Translations under genes and position numbers: made by a program
Shown: positions 8,956 through 19,846 of the stretch, piece after piece
Layout of the letters: each line of letters begins with the position of its first letter
How positions within the stretch are numbered: position 1 is the first letter of the stretch
The notes under the pieces: generated by a model
Seen by the model: the letters and a program-made list of their open reading frames with translations, nothing else
Told to the model about the DNA's origin: nothing
The model's database searches: none
Origin: Aerococcaceae bacterium DSM 111021
Lineage (GTDB): Bacteria; Bacillota; Bacilli; Lactobacillales; Aerococcaceae
DNA length: 64,000 nt
NCBI GenBank assembly: GCA_020112395.1
Contig: JACCEK010000002.1
Location: 558,001 to 622,000, forward strand
Direction: 5' to 3'

Positions 8956-9795
8956 TTATTGTCTGATGACTAATTCGTCTCCAACTTGTAAGGAATCATT
9001 TTCTAAATTGTTCCATTCAATAATATCTTGAACAGTGACGTCAAACTCAGAAGCGATACGGTATAAGTAATCGCCTGATTGAACCACATAGATAATATCT
9101 TCTGGGTCCTCAGGGTTTGGCTCCTCTACCTCACCATCTGGATTAACAACAATTAATTCTTGTCCTATGTATAAACTATTACTTTCTAAGCTGTTCCATG
9201 TGATTAGCTCATCTACAGTTATACCAAATTCACTTGCTATTCGATATAAATAATCACCGGCTTGAACTACGTAGATGTTATCTTCTAGCTCTTCAGGTTC
9301 GGGGTCTGGTTCTTCTGGAACTTCACCGCCATCTGGGTCAGCGATGATTAATACTTGTCCTACGTTTAAAAACTCACTTTCTAAATTGTTCCAATCGATA
9401 ATATCTTGAACCGTAATATTAAACTCATTAGCGATACGGTATAGATAATCACCCGGTTGAACAACATACATATTATCTTCAGGAATTTCTGGTTCTTCTG
9501 GTTCCTCTACATCATCTAATAGTTCATAGTAGACATAGGCACCATTCTCATCCATAGTGACATAAAAATCAGCATGAATATCAATATTGAAGTTAGCGTT
9601 AGCATATTCAACCGCTGCATCAACACTTGGGAAATATTGCTCCACAAGTGAATATCCTGGTAAGTATGCTTCGTCTCCTGGCTCAGGACCAACAAAATCT
9701 TGTGCATTTGCTTGAACTTGACCAAAGCCGAGTGCCATCATTGATGCTAATAACGTGGCTGTAAATTTTAAGTTCCGACGTTTTTTGTGAATCAT
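8956..9795 (-). CDS. Secreted protein with three LysM domains
   Basis: A 279-residue protein with a signal peptide (basic RR start, hydrophobic core, cleavage near ANAQ), then a short alpha/beta region with an acidic linker, and three nearly identical LysM repeats. Each begins YVVQ(P/A/S)GDYLYRIA and ends with VGQ or VGDELV, and they are separated by Pro/Glu-rich linkers. LysM binds N-acetylglucosamine in peptidoglycan, so the protein should sit in the wall. No catalytic domain (NlpC, CHAP, amidase) is visible, so it may be a binding or scaffold protein. It is monocistronic, upstream of the hairpin-rich region. Confidence 0.88.
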   Translation of the reverse strand: MIHKKRRNLKFTATLLASMMALGFGQVQANAQDFVGPEPGDEAYLPGYSLVEQYFPSVDAAVEYANANFNIDIHADFYVTMDENGAYVYYELLDDVEEPEEPEIPEDNMYVVQPGDYLYRIANEFNITVQDIIDWNNLESEFLNVGQVLIIADPDGGEVPEEPDPEPEELEDNIYVVQAGDYLYRIASEFGITVDELITWNSLESNSLYIGQELIVVNPDGEVEEPNPEDPEDIIYVVQSGDYLYRIASEFDVTVQDIIEWNNLENDSLQVGDELVIRQ

Positions 9796-9942
9796 TTTTA
9801 TCGAATCCCTTCTTTACGTGTCGGTTTCTTTTTTCTTAACTACAACTTCATTATAACATGATGCTATTTGATGTCATGTAATAGCTTACATGTTCATATA
9901 AAGGTCAAACAATGTTCATAGTCTGATAATAAATTATTCATA

Positions 9943-9991
9943 TAAAACAAAACAAGCACATAACTGAAGCAAAGTCAGTTATATGCTTGTT
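9943..9991 (-). terminator. Terminator after guaB
   Basis: AACAAGCA (9951-9958) pairs with TGCTTGTT (9984-9991), with an inner ATAACTGA/TCAGTTAT stem. On the minus strand it is followed by TTTGTTTT. Confidence 0.85.
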
Positions 9992-10006
9992 GATTAACTT
10001 TAAGTA

Positions 10007-11647
<1,641 letters not shown>

Positions 11648-11657
11648 CGAATATGGA

Positions 11658-12449
11658 CTAGAATACGCCACCTTGAATGTTTAATTGTCTCTTCAATAAG
11701 AAACGCACTCCAAATGTTACGGCTGCAATGACGATATAAGTTATTGGTGTAAACACTGGGTTCATCACAGATGGAAGTAATACAGCGCTCATACTTACGA
11801 CTAAGAACCATCCAAACATCGCTGCGATTGACACACCGAAGTAACGCCATAATCGACGTTCACCTTTTGGTGCATCTAAATCAGGCATCACTTTTGATGT
11901 AATTAACATCGCAATTCCGGCAACAATATAATTAATAATTAGTGTTGTTAATCCCATAAAAGCAGACGCTGTCCCCGCATCAGCATTCAACATCGAAATA
12001 CCAGTGATGAATGTGAATAATGAACCTAACATCAGTCCGCCGTCTAAAGCAATTTGCCAGTCTGGTGATTTTTCAACGGGAGCATTTTCAGGATTCGGAA
12101 ACTCTTGTTCCAGAATGACTTCCGCTGTCTCAGTTGGCGTACCATAGATTTGACGAGCCGTTTGCCCTGTTGCTTGTCCATCTAATAATGTATCAACCAT
12201 CTCAACATAGACACGTTCCTGTACTTCATAGTGTAATTGATTCGATAATTTCTTATCAATACTTAACATGAATTGCTTGTTTTTATTCGTCAATTGCGCG
12301 AATTTACTTGCCTCAACGCCAGCAATAATAGTTCTTTCATCCAATTCCTCTACAATTGGCGCATCCGTATCTTCAACGATTTCTTCATTAATCACTTCCG
12401 TTACTTCAACGTCTTTTTCTTCTAGTTCTTTTTTGTTATCTTCTGACAT
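11658..12449 (-). CDS. DUF1129-family membrane protein
   Basis: This 263-residue protein has an acidic, Glu-rich N-terminus (about residues 1-45), a soluble helical segment, and four or five membrane helices in the second half (LMLGSLFTFITGISML, LIINYIVAGIAMLI, FGVSIAAMFGWFLVV, ITYIVIAAVTFGVRFLL). This architecture and the position next to ychF match the DUF1129 family of Lactobacillales. Its role is unknown. A GGGGGG ribosome site precedes the ATG. It sits 23 bases after ychF and is probably the last gene of the rsmG-to-ychF transcript. Confidence 0.85.
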   Translation of the reverse strand: MSEDNKKELEEKDVEVTEVINEEIVEDTDAPIVEELDERTIIAGVEASKFAQLTNKNKQFMLSIDKKLSNQLHYEVQERVYVEMVDTLLDGQATGQTARQIYGTPTETAEVILEQEFPNPENAPVEKSPDWQIALDGGLMLGSLFTFITGISMLNADAGTASAFMGLTTLIINYIVAGIAMLITSKVMPDLDAPKGERRLWRYFGVSIAAMFGWFLVVSMSAVLLPSVMNPVFTPITYIVIAAVTFGVRFLLKRQLNIQGGVF

Positions 12450-12472
12450 AATTTCCCCCCTAACTATCTATT

Positions 12473-13573
12473 CTAAACGTTAAATCTAAATAACATGATG
12501 TCGCCGTCTTTAACGACATATTCTTTACCTTCTGAACGGTAGTAACCTAATTCACGCGCTCGAGCCATGCTTTGTGATTCCATCAAATGATCATAAGAAA
12601 CTGTCTCAGCACGAATGAATCCACGCTCGAAGTCTGTATGAATCACTCCAGCAGCTTGAGGTGCTTTCATGCCTTTTTTGAACGTCCAAGCACGTACTTC
12701 TTGCTCTCCAGCTGTAAAGTAAGTTCCTAAACCTAATAAAGTATACGCTTTTTGAATTAAGCGGTCTAAACCTGATTCTTCAAGACCAAAATCTTCTAAG
12801 AATACAGCTTTCTCTTCGTCATCTAAGATGGCAATTTCTTCTTCAAGACTTGCACATACTGGAACAACCTCTGCTCCTTGAGCAGAAGCAAATTCGATTA
12901 CTTTCGCTAAATGAGGGTTTGAACTTGGATCACTTACTTCTTCTTCACCAATGTTTGCGACATATAACATGTCTTTTCTAGTCAATAAGAATAAACCTTT
13001 AACAAATGGTTCTTCCTCTTTAGTAAATTCAACTGAATTAGCTAGTTGATCATTTTCCAATGCATCTTTTAAACGCACTAGAATATCTGCTTCAATTAAA
13101 GCATCTTTATCTTTTGTTCTCGCTAATTTTTGAACACGTGTTAAACGTTTTTCAATCGATTCTAAGTCGGCTAAGATTAACTCTAAGTTGATCGTTTCAA
13201 TATCCGAAAGTGGATCAACTTTACCGTCAACGTGAGTAATGTTCTCATCTTCAAAACAACGTACAACGTGACAAATTGCGTCTACTTGACGAATATTACT
13301 TAAAAACTTGTTCCCTAAACCTTCACCTTTACTAGCACCCTTTACGATTCCAGCAATATCCGTAAACTCGAAAGTTGTTGGAATAGTTTTCTTAGGTTTT
13401 ACTACTTCTGTAATATCTACTAAACGTTGATCAGGTACTTCTACCACTCCAACGTTCGGGTCGATTGTCGCGAACGGATAGTTTGCTGCTTCGACTCCTG
13501 CCTTCGTAATTGCGTTAAAAAGTGTTGATTTACCTACGTTAGGTAAACCAACAATACCAGCTGTTAAAGCCAT
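12473..13573 (-). CDS. ychF: Ribosome-binding ATPase/GTPase YchF (OLA1 family)
   Basis: The 366 residues start with the Walker A motif GLPNVGKST (9-17), followed by the family's G2/G3 elements (FTDIAGIVKGASKGEG) and a C-terminal TGS-like domain (HTDFERGFIRAETVSYDHL). YchF is an Obg-related P-loop NTPase that prefers ATP, associates with ribosomes and influences stress responses and start-codon selection. It lies 28 bases downstream of the DUF951 gene, in the conserved rsmG-parAB neighbourhood. Confidence 0.97.
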   Translation of the reverse strand: MALTAGIVGLPNVGKSTLFNAITKAGVEAANYPFATIDPNVGVVEVPDQRLVDITEVVKPKKTIPTTFEFTDIAGIVKGASKGEGLGNKFLSNIRQVDAICHVVRCFEDENITHVDGKVDPLSDIETINLELILADLESIEKRLTRVQKLARTKDKDALIEADILVRLKDALENDQLANSVEFTKEEEPFVKGLFLLTRKDMLYVANIGEEEVSDPSSNPHLAKVIEFASAQGAEVVPVCASLEEEIAILDDEEKAVFLEDFGLEESGLDRLIQKAYTLLGLGTYFTAGEQEVRAWTFKKGMKAPQAAGVIHTDFERGFIRAETVSYDHLMESQSMARARELGYYRSEGKEYVVKDGDIMLFRFNV

Positions 13574-13601
13574 ATAGTCACTCTCTTTCTTTTATTCAAA
13601 A

Positions 13602-13805
13602 TTATTCTGCTTTTTCTAAGATACGTTTCAATTTCTTTTCAAAATCACGACGAGTCATCGTCACAATATGATTACAATTCATACATTGTATACGAATATC
13701 CATACCCATACGGATAATCTGCCAACGGTTCGTTTGGCATGCGTGTGGTTTCTTCATTTCGACAATATCGAGTTTATCAAATTCTTTACGATTCATCTTA
13801 TCCAC
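13602..13805 (-). CDS. DUF951-family small protein
   Basis: A 67-residue protein with the family pattern DIVEMKKPHACQTNRWQIIRMGMDIRIQC followed by MNCNHIVTMTRRDFEKKLK (split here to keep it short). The conserved His-Ala-Cys and C..C residues could bind a metal. It is widely conserved between parB and ychF in Firmicutes and its function is unknown. It starts 3 bases after the parB stop, so the two are cotranscribed. Confidence 0.92.
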   Translation of the reverse strand: MDKMNRKEFDKLDIVEMKKPHACQTNRWQIIRMGMDIRIQCMNCNHIVTMTRRDFEKKLKRILEKAE

Positions 13806-13808
13806 TCC

Positions 13809-14699
13809 TTATAAATGTATATTTAATAAATCTAGTATTCGAATCAAGTCTGACTCGGATAAAAATTCAATCTCAATTTTACCACGTTCACCACGTTGAT
13901 TAATCGTCGTAGCAGTACCGAAGTACTCTTGCATTTCTTGTTCAAGTGCAACGAAATGCGATGGTTTTTTTGCTTTTTCTTTCTTATCCTTATCTTCGTC
14001 TTCTTGCGGCGCTGTATCATTTAAAGATTGAACTAATTCCTCAAGTTGACGAACAGTCATCCCCTCATTCACTACGCGCTTTGCGACTGGAATGAGTTGG
14101 TTTTTATCTTTAAGTCCTAAGATAGTACGCGCTTGACCCATTGATAATTGTTCTCCAACCATTGTCTTAATTTCTTCTGGCAATGATAATAAACGGAGAT
14201 AATTTGCGATATACGGACGACTTTTACCAATTCGTTCAGCTACTTGAGCTTGGGTTAGGTTAAGATTTTCCATTAAAACGTTATAAGCCTCAGCTTCTTC
14301 TAAAGGACTTAAGTCCTCACGTTGTAAGTTCTCGACAACAGCAATTTCAATCATCTGCTCTTCATTAAGTTGACGAACAATACCGGGGATCGTATCTTTA
14401 CCAGCTAATCGACTCGCACGAACACGACGTTCACCAGCAATTAATTCATATCCTTTGATTGTGGATTGTCTCAGAATGACCGGTTGAAATACACCTGACT
14501 GTTTAATCGAGTCAGCTAACTCGTTTAAAGCTTTTTCATTGAATGTTTTACGTGGTTGATAAGGGTTAGCACGAATTTGATCTAATGGAATTTCTTCAAC
14601 AATTTCATTCTCACCGGGTGTCTCTTCATATGAAGAGAATAAGGCTTCCATACCTCGGCCTAAACCGCCCCGTTTACGTGGTTGATTGTTATTCGTCAT
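13809..14699 (-). CDS. parB: Chromosome-partitioning protein ParB (Spo0J)
   Basis: This 296-residue protein has the basic N-terminus KRGGLGRGMEALF (ParA-stimulating region in the family) and the CTP-binding ParB box with NPYQPRKTF and GERRVRASRLAG. It also has a helix-turn-helix (TQAQVAERIGKSRPYIANYLRLLSLP, quoted only for location) and a C-terminal dimerisation tail. ParB clamps load at parS sites near the origin and slide using CTP. It overlaps the end of parA by 11 bases. A lysine-rich low-complexity linker (about residues 220-240) is a normal variable region. Confidence 0.95.
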   Translation of the reverse strand: MTNNNQPRKRGGLGRGMEALFSSYEETPGENEIVEEIPLDQIRANPYQPRKTFNEKALNELADSIKQSGVFQPVILRQSTIKGYELIAGERRVRASRLAGKDTIPGIVRQLNEEQMIEIAVVENLQREDLSPLEEAEAYNVLMENLNLTQAQVAERIGKSRPYIANYLRLLSLPEEIKTMVGEQLSMGQARTILGLKDKNQLIPVAKRVVNEGMTVRQLEELVQSLNDTAPQEDEDKDKKEKAKKPSHFVALEQEMQEYFGTATTINQRGERGKIEIEFLSESDLIRILDLLNIHL

Positions 14700-15453
14700 T
14701 ACTAATCACTTCCTTTGCCAATTCGACATACATCTCGGCACCTCTAGAACGTGGATCATATTCAATCACCGATTGTCCATAAGAAGGTGCTTCAGATAAG
14801 CGGATATTACGTGGAATAACTGTTTTATAAACTTTCTCATGGAAGTATTTACGCACTTCTTCCATCACTTCAAAACCTAGATTCGTTCTTGCATCAAGCA
14901 TTGTAATTAATACCCCTTCGATGCGGAAATTACGATTGTAAGTCTTTTGAACCAAACGAATTGTGTTTAACAATTGCGTTAGTCCTTCTAAGGCATAGTA
15001 TTCAGCCTGTACTGGAATTAAAATTGTATCACTTGCAGTGAATGCATTAATTGATAATTGACCCAATGATGGCGGACAATCAATCAAGATATAATCATAG
15101 TTTAGGCGAATCGAAGCAACTGCTTCTTTCATGCGTGATTCACGGTTCTCTATGTTAACCAATTCTAATTCTGCTGCTGCAAGTTGAATGTTTGAGGGTA
15201 CGATCGATAAGTTTTCTTGACTGGTTTCAACAATGACATCTTTAATTGGAACTTGATCAATAAGTACTTCATATAAACTTGCATCCAGCGCACTTCTTTC
15301 TACACCAAGACCACTCGTCGCATTTCCTTGCGAATCAGAATCAATTATTAATACTTTTTTACCTAGTGTAGCTAAAGCAGCTCCTAGGTTGACTGTAGTT
15401 GTTGTTTTACCAACACCACCTTTTTGATTACCGACTGCAATCATTTTACTCAT
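14689..15453 (-). CDS. parA: Chromosome-partitioning ATPase ParA (Soj)
   Basis: This 254-residue deviant-Walker ATPase has KGGVGKTT at residues 11-18 with the signature lysine at K11, the A' motif LIIDSDSQGNAT, and Walker B YILIDCPPSLG. ParA binds non-specific DNA as an ATP dimer and is stimulated by ParB to move origins apart; in Firmicutes Soj also controls DnaA. It lies between rsmG (15 bases upstream) and parB (overlapping). Confidence 0.96.
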   Translation of the reverse strand: MSKMIAVGNQKGGVGKTTTTVNLGAALATLGKKVLIIDSDSQGNATSGLGVERSALDASLYEVLIDQVPIKDVIVETSQENLSIVPSNIQLAAAELELVNIENRESRMKEAVASIRLNYDYILIDCPPSLGQLSINAFTASDTILIPVQAEYYALEGLTQLLNTIRLVQKTYNRNFRIEGVLITMLDARTNLGFEVMEEVRKYFHEKVYKTVIPRNIRLSEAPSYGQSVIEYDPRSRGAEMYVELAKEVISNDE

Positions 15454-15468
15454 GCGCTTTCCTCCTTG

Positions 15469-16188
15469 TTATAACGGTTGTTTTGCTGGTTTACCTGGAC
15501 GTCTTGGATATTTCTTAGGTGTTTCTAGTGTTTTTCTTATCACTAAAATTTCACGTTCACTATCCTCAATCGGAAGCATTTCACTTATTTGTTCTTCAAA
15601 CTTCGCTCCAAGTAATGCGATAGCTTTCTTCGCTTTAACTACCTCTTCGTCAGCTCTTTGTGCTTTCAGTGCAATAAAGTAACCACCCTTTTGAACAAGA
15701 GGTAAACAAAGCTCGCTCAAGATGTTTAGTGAAGCAACCGCTCTCGCTGTCACAAGATTAAACTGCTCACGATACTCTTTATCTTGACCTACTTCTTCTG
15801 CTCGTCCATGGACAGCTTTCACATCAGTCAATTCCAATTCTTCTGCAAGCAGATTAAGAAATGTGATGCGTTTATTTAATGAATCTACGATTGTAATGTC
15901 TAAGTCCGGGCGCACAATTTTCATTGGAATACTTGGAAAACCTGCCCCTGCTCCGACATCACATAAAGATGCATTCTCTTTGAAATAATCTGGCGCCATC
16001 CAAAGTGGCATCAATGAATCATAGAAATGCTTTAAATATACATCTGGCTTAGCTGTGATTGCTGTTAAATTAATTTTTTCATTCCACTCGACTAACAGGT
16101 GGTAATACTGTTCAAACTGATTAATTTGTTTTTCACTTAGTTGAATACCCTTATCACTAAGGGATTGAATAAATTCTTCGACTGTCAT
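15469..16188 (-). CDS. rsmG: 16S rRNA (guanine527-N7)-methyltransferase
   Basis: RsmG (GidB) uses S-adenosylmethionine to methylate G527 of 16S rRNA. The 239 residues include the SAM-binding loop [17 protein letters not shown], then [14 protein letters not shown] and the family block [30 protein letters not shown] precedes the ATG. It is the first gene of the parAB transcript. Loss of this methylation gives low-level streptomycin resistance in other bacteria. Confidence 0.96.
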   Translation of the reverse strand: MTVEEFIQSLSDKGIQLSEKQINQFEQYYHLLVEWNEKINLTAITAKPDVYLKHFYDSLMPLWMAPDYFKENASLCDVGAGAGFPSIPMKIVRPDLDITIVDSLNKRITFLNLLAEELELTDVKAVHGRAEEVGQDKEYREQFNLVTARAVASLNILSELCLPLVQKGGYFIALKAQRADEEVVKAKKAIALLGAKFEEQISEMLPIEDSEREILVIRKTLETPKKYPRRPGKPAKQPL

Positions 16189-16216
16189 AACCGTCTCCTT
16201 TTAAATACGTCGTCTT

Positions 16217-16238
16217 GTGAAACAAACTTGTGTTTCAC
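16217..16238. promoter_or_regulatory. parS-like half-sites in inverted order
   Basis: GTGAAACA (16217-16224) and TGTTTCAC (16231-16238) are separated by 6 bases, 29 bases upstream of rsmG. Consensus parS is TGTTTCAC joined directly to GTGAAACA. Here the same two halves occur in the opposite order, so it is not a canonical parS. It could be a degenerate ParB/Noc site or simply a leader hairpin. Confidence 0.35.
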
Positions 16239-16414
16239 GCCATTTCTACTTTAACTTAAATGGTTGTTCTATGCAATGATAACTCGTCAGAAATTTGCTT
16301 GAATTATCATTTTAACATATACACCACTTAATTATCATTCATTTCATTATGATTATTATAGAGTTATAATAGAGATACAAATAACCTGAGTATTATATGG
16401 AAAGGAAAATTACT

Positions 16415-16921
16415 TTGAGTCAAATATTATATTATACTTTTCTCCCAATGCTCGACCGATTATATACCGTCGCTTCCACAGAAAACGGCTTAACGTACGT
16501 CAGTCCAGATGATGGAGATATAACGATTTTGGAAAAGCTATTTAAGGGGTTTACTATCCAAGAAGATGAATCTATAAATGCAGAATCGATTAAACAACTT
16601 CAAGAATACACACAAGGATCACGTAATGAGTTTGATTTAGTGTTAGACATCCAAAATGGAACACCTTTTCAGCAGTCAATTTGGAAAGCATTACTTGATG
16701 TTCCTTACGGTCGAACTATTCATTATGGAGCGTTGGCTGAAAATATAAACAATCCTAAAGCAGTTCGTGCAGTTGGAGGCGCTGTTGGCCAAAATCCAAT
16801 TTCTATTATTATTCCGTGTCACCGTATCATCGGAAAGAATGGTTCGTTAACAGGCTATAATGGTGGGATTAATGTAAAGATGAAATTGTTAGATATCGAA
16901 GGTATTCAATACACTGGTTAA
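16415..16921 (+). CDS. ogt: Methylated-DNA--[protein]-cysteine S-methyltransferase
   Basis: This suicide enzyme transfers the alkyl group from O6-alkylguanine in DNA to its own cysteine. The active-site motif is PCHRIIG, preceded by the helix-turn-helix WKALLDVPYGRTIHYGALAE and the arginine-finger-like AVRAVGGAVGQNPIS. I favour the TTG start (MSQILYYTF), which follows GAAAGGAAAA at good spacing; an ATG at 16397 is in frame but has no ribosome site. It is a single gene, convergent with the AgrA-like gene. Confidence 0.92.
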   Translation: MSQILYYTFLPMLDRLYTVASTENGLTYVSPDDGDITILEKLFKGFTIQEDESINAESIKQLQEYTQGSRNEFDLVLDIQNGTPFQQSIWKALLDVPYGRTIHYGALAENINNPKAVRAVGGAVGQNPISIIIPCHRIIGKNGSLTGYNGGINVKMKLLDIEGIQYTG

Positions 16922-16982
16922 ACACTTTAATCACTTTAAACACTCTTTTAAACACTGCTTTTAATTAAAGAATAAAAGAATA

Positions 16983-17023
16983 AAGCACCGATAAATGCAG
17001 GAGAACTGCATTTATCGGTGCTT
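16983..17023. terminator. Bidirectional terminator between ogt and the AgrA-like gene
   Basis: A perfect 18-bp stem (AAGCACCGATAAATGCAG and its complement) encloses a 5-base loop. T-rich sequence lies on the minus-strand side. Confidence 0.9.
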
Positions 17024-17025
17024 AT

Positions 17026-17775
17026 TTATGGTCTGATACTCATTTCTTCTAGTCGCTTACGTACTTCTTTGGCTCTTGCTACTGATAAATCACAAGTTAA
17101 ACCATTTTTAAAAGTAATGATTTTTTCTTTTTGATTAACACTTTCAATCATCATTATATTCGCAATAAATGATTTGTGAACGCGGATAAATTCCTCATGT
17201 GATTTTTCAATTGCCTTTAAACTTTCATAGAACTGATAACGTCCATTTGTAGTAATGATTGCCACTTTATGCGGCTGAGATAAACTTTCGAAATATATAA
17301 TATTATCTAAAGCGATTGAGCGCATTTTACTACCTACTTTAAATGTATATTGTCTTTTTACTTCTGAATTTAAATGTTGTCTCTCACCAATCACATTCAA
17401 AATTTCTATTATTCGGTTTTGTAATTCTTCAGGTGTCTTTTTTACTATGTAATCAATAGCTTCAACTTTATAACGAAAAGTAACCGGAGCTAATTCTGCG
17501 TGTGTAGTTATAAATACAATTTTACCTAAGTCATCAACCTTTCTTATCTCTTTAGCTAAGTCTAAACCATTCATATCATGGTTTAAATCAATATCAAGAA
17601 AATAGATTGCATTCGAAGCTTTTTCAGACCTAATTGCTTCTAAAAGAATGAGTGGGTTCACAGATGCCAGGCTGAGTTCCATATCAAGTGATTCAATCAT
17701 AATGTAATTAGCAATGACTTCACTCATATAGGCTAATTGCTTCTTGTCATCTTCGCAAATATAAATAGATTGCAT
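17026..17775 (-). CDS. LytTR-type response regulator (AgrA-like)
   Basis: This regulator of about 249 residues has an N-terminal receiver (ICEDDKKQ; phospho-acceptor in YFLDIDLNHDMNGL) and a C-terminal LytTR DNA-binding domain (NIIYFESLSQPHKVAI ... EFIRVHKSFIANI), as in AgrA, ComE and PlnC. LytTR regulators bind pairs of 9-bp direct repeats about 21-22 bp apart. The start is the ATG that shares its A with the stop of the kinase gene (TGATG), 6 bases after GAGAGGTGATTTG. No AgrB or AgrD lies beside it. Confidence 0.92.
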   Translation of the reverse strand: MQSIYICEDDKKQLAYMSEVIANYIMIESLDMELSLASVNPLILLEAIRSEKASNAIYFLDIDLNHDMNGLDLAKEIRKVDDLGKIVFITTHAELAPVTFRYKVEAIDYIVKKTPEELQNRIIEILNVIGERQHLNSEVKRQYTFKVGSKMRSIALDNIIYFESLSQPHKVAIITTNGRYQFYESLKAIEKSHEEFIRVHKSFIANIMMIESVNQKEKIITFKNGLTCDLSVARAKEVRKRLEEMSIRP

Positions 17776-19034
17776 CAAATCACCTCTCTTGGAATGATCA
17801 GCTCTTGAGTAAACACCTGATCATTAATTTGAGTATTAAGCAGTATCATAGACTTATCTACTAGTCTATCTAAGTTAAAGAGTCCAATCCCTCGTTCTGC
17901 CCCTTTGGTTGAATATCCGTTTTCTTTTAATGTAACTAAACTTTCAATATTTACTCGGCAAGAGTTTTCTACAATTATTAGGGACTCCAATTCTTCTTGG
18001 ATTAACGAAACCGATAGCTCTCCATGTTGAATTTCTGCCGCTTCTTCGATGGCATTATCTAAAATAATGCCTAACATACGTGGCAATGATAATGTTTCAT
18101 CTGTTTCAATAAACATACTTTCTGACACTTCAATGTTCACAACAATCCCTCGTGACTTGGCATATAATAGTTTAGTATAGATTAAGTTTCGTAAGTCAGC
18201 ATTTTGTAAGTAAATTAGTTTACCTAATTGCCGATTGGTATCATCTGTTTGAATGTCATGTTTATCTAAGACTCGTTTAAAATAATCCCGTAATTGATCC
18301 CACTCTTCAGCTTTTATGAATCCATCAAGACTAAGCAATATATTTTGATAATCATGACGAAACTGACGAACATCATCATATTGCCTTGTAATCAACTGAT
18401 TATATTGTTGATTAACTTCTTCTTGAGCCTTTTCTTGTTCAATCATTCGAATTTGCTCACTGCTATTGTGAAAGAATATAAGTACTAGAACAAATAATAC
18501 ACTCGCGAATAAATAAACACTTCTAAATATAGTAAGCATTGAATCATTGAGTAAGAAATACTCGAAAAGATTCATCAGTTGAGCATAATAAACAACAAAG
18601 AAAATGCACAAAATAATAATATAAATGAATGTTTTTGCATTGATATAATATCTGTAGAACCACTTTATAAGTTGTCGAGTAAGGAAAGTCAGAATACTAA
18701 TAAAAGCTAAAGTAATTATAATTGTCATCCAAAAATGAGGTAGTTGAACATAGCTCATTGATTCTGTAGCTATGTAATAAATAATTAAAGGTAAAGCACT
18801 ATATATAGTACTAATAGAAACAGTTCTGTACTGCCAGTAAGTCGATACGAAAAAGACCATAAATATTAAAAATGTTTGTAAAGCTTCACGGTAATTCAAA
18901 TTTAATTGCGCTGTGATTATAACAACGATGATACATATAAAACCTGAAACTACTTTATTTATTTTTGGCTTTTGAATGAAAAATGAGTATAAAATATAAG
19001 TTGGTACAATATATTGAAAAATATTGAAATTCAT
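17775..19034 (-). CDS. AgrC-like GHKL sensor histidine kinase
   Basis: This 419-residue protein has six or seven membrane helices in the first half, a coiled linker (MIEQEKAQEEVNQQYNQL), the phospho-acceptor FRHDYQNILLSLDGF, and a GHKL ATPase domain with ILDNAIEEAAE (N box) and GIGLFNLDRLV. This is the AgrC/PlnB class that senses secreted peptides. It is coupled to the AgrA-like regulator. Because no peptide gene or AgrB is adjacent, its ligand must come from elsewhere, perhaps the 49-kb agr locus. Confidence 0.9.
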   Translation of the reverse strand: MNFNIFQYIVPTYILYSFFIQKPKINKVVSGFICIIVVIITAQLNLNYREALQTFLIFMVFFVSTYWQYRTVSISTIYSALPLIIYYIATESMSYVQLPHFWMTIIITLAFISILTFLTRQLIKWFYRYYINAKTFIYIIILCIFFVVYYAQLMNLFEYFLLNDSMLTIFRSVYLFASVLFVLVLIFFHNSSEQIRMIEQEKAQEEVNQQYNQLITRQYDDVRQFRHDYQNILLSLDGFIKAEEWDQLRDYFKRVLDKHDIQTDDTNRQLGKLIYLQNADLRNLIYTKLLYAKSRGIVVNIEVSESMFIETDETLSLPRMLGIILDNAIEEAAEIQHGELSVSLIQEELESLIIVENSCRVNIESLVTLKENGYSTKGAERGIGLFNLDRLVDKSMILLNTQINDQVFTQELIIPREVI

Positions 19035-19213
19035 TGTGCACTCCTTTACTTTAGGCTGATTATGAGTGAAAAAACATCGTTTATGAATAAATTAACTTTA
19101 CTATCATCATATCTATTATACTATAAGTAAGAAGTTGAAAATTGTTTTGTTACTGAAAGTATAGATTTGCTAAAGTATTTCGTCAACAATATATTCCAAG
19201 GAGGATGGTTTAA

Positions 19214-19846
19214 ATGAAATTTTCACGCAGTACTGTAGTTACGTTAGCCGTTATATTTTTGATAAATTTCTTTACAATTTCATTAGTTGAAGCACATGAT
19301 GGTTTTGGAGATTTTCCGTATGAAGGGACTTATCTCACCGATGAAGACCAAGCGATACGAGGGTTTACTTTCGATACTGAGTCGCAGTCAATTACTATTC
19401 TTACTCAACAGTCGAGTCAAAATGAAGATATTCGCCGTTTATCAGAGATTAGAAACAGTGGAAATCATACTGCTTTAATCGATCCATTTATCTCAGCTGA
19501 AGAAATAAATGATATGCGCGAAAAATGGGGATTAGACGATATAGATTATTCAAAATTATTCCTAGAAGCAGCAGATAAAGTAGAGCCTTGGATGACTCGT
19601 AAGGATGCAATGAAACTCGCTTTTCAAGAAATTCCGGGAGTGCATTCTTTATCGGACATTGATTCTGACTTCAATAGTGATATTTTGATTTCAAAACCTG
19701 AAATTCTACAATCCCAAGATTTATGGATTGTTGGCATTATGGGAGACCCACGGATTCTTCGTTTTGAGATGAACGAGAGTACCGATAGTATCACAGATGA
19801 GTACGGAATCGTTTATACCTTAGAAGAAGGTAATCAAAATGAATAA
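19214..19846 (+). CDS. Secreted protein of unknown function (paralogue A)
   Basis: A 210-residue protein with a signal peptide (residues 1-28, ending VEAHD), followed by the block YEGTYLTDEDQAIRGFTFD. It has an acidic central region and a C-terminal block RILRFEMNES ... DEYGIVYTLEEG. The next gene encodes a protein with the same opening and closing blocks, so the two are tandem duplicates. AAGGAGG precedes the ATG. It is divergent from the orphan agrC-like gene and could be a target of that system. I recognise no family. Confidence 0.75.
   Translation: MKFSRSTVVTLAVIFLINFFTISLVEAHDGFGDFPYEGTYLTDEDQAIRGFTFDTESQSITILTQQSSQNEDIRRLSEIRNSGNHTALIDPFISAEEINDMREKWGLDDIDYSKLFLEAADKVEPWMTRKDAMKLAFQEIPGVHSLSDIDSDFNSDILISKPEILQSQDLWIVGIMGDPRILRFEMNESTDSITDEYGIVYTLEEGNQNE

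Noticed and set aside
19035-19213. LytTR repeats or a peptide gene between the orphan agrC and the secreted pair
   Set aside because: No 21-bp repeat close to consensus and no small frame with a ribosome site was found.
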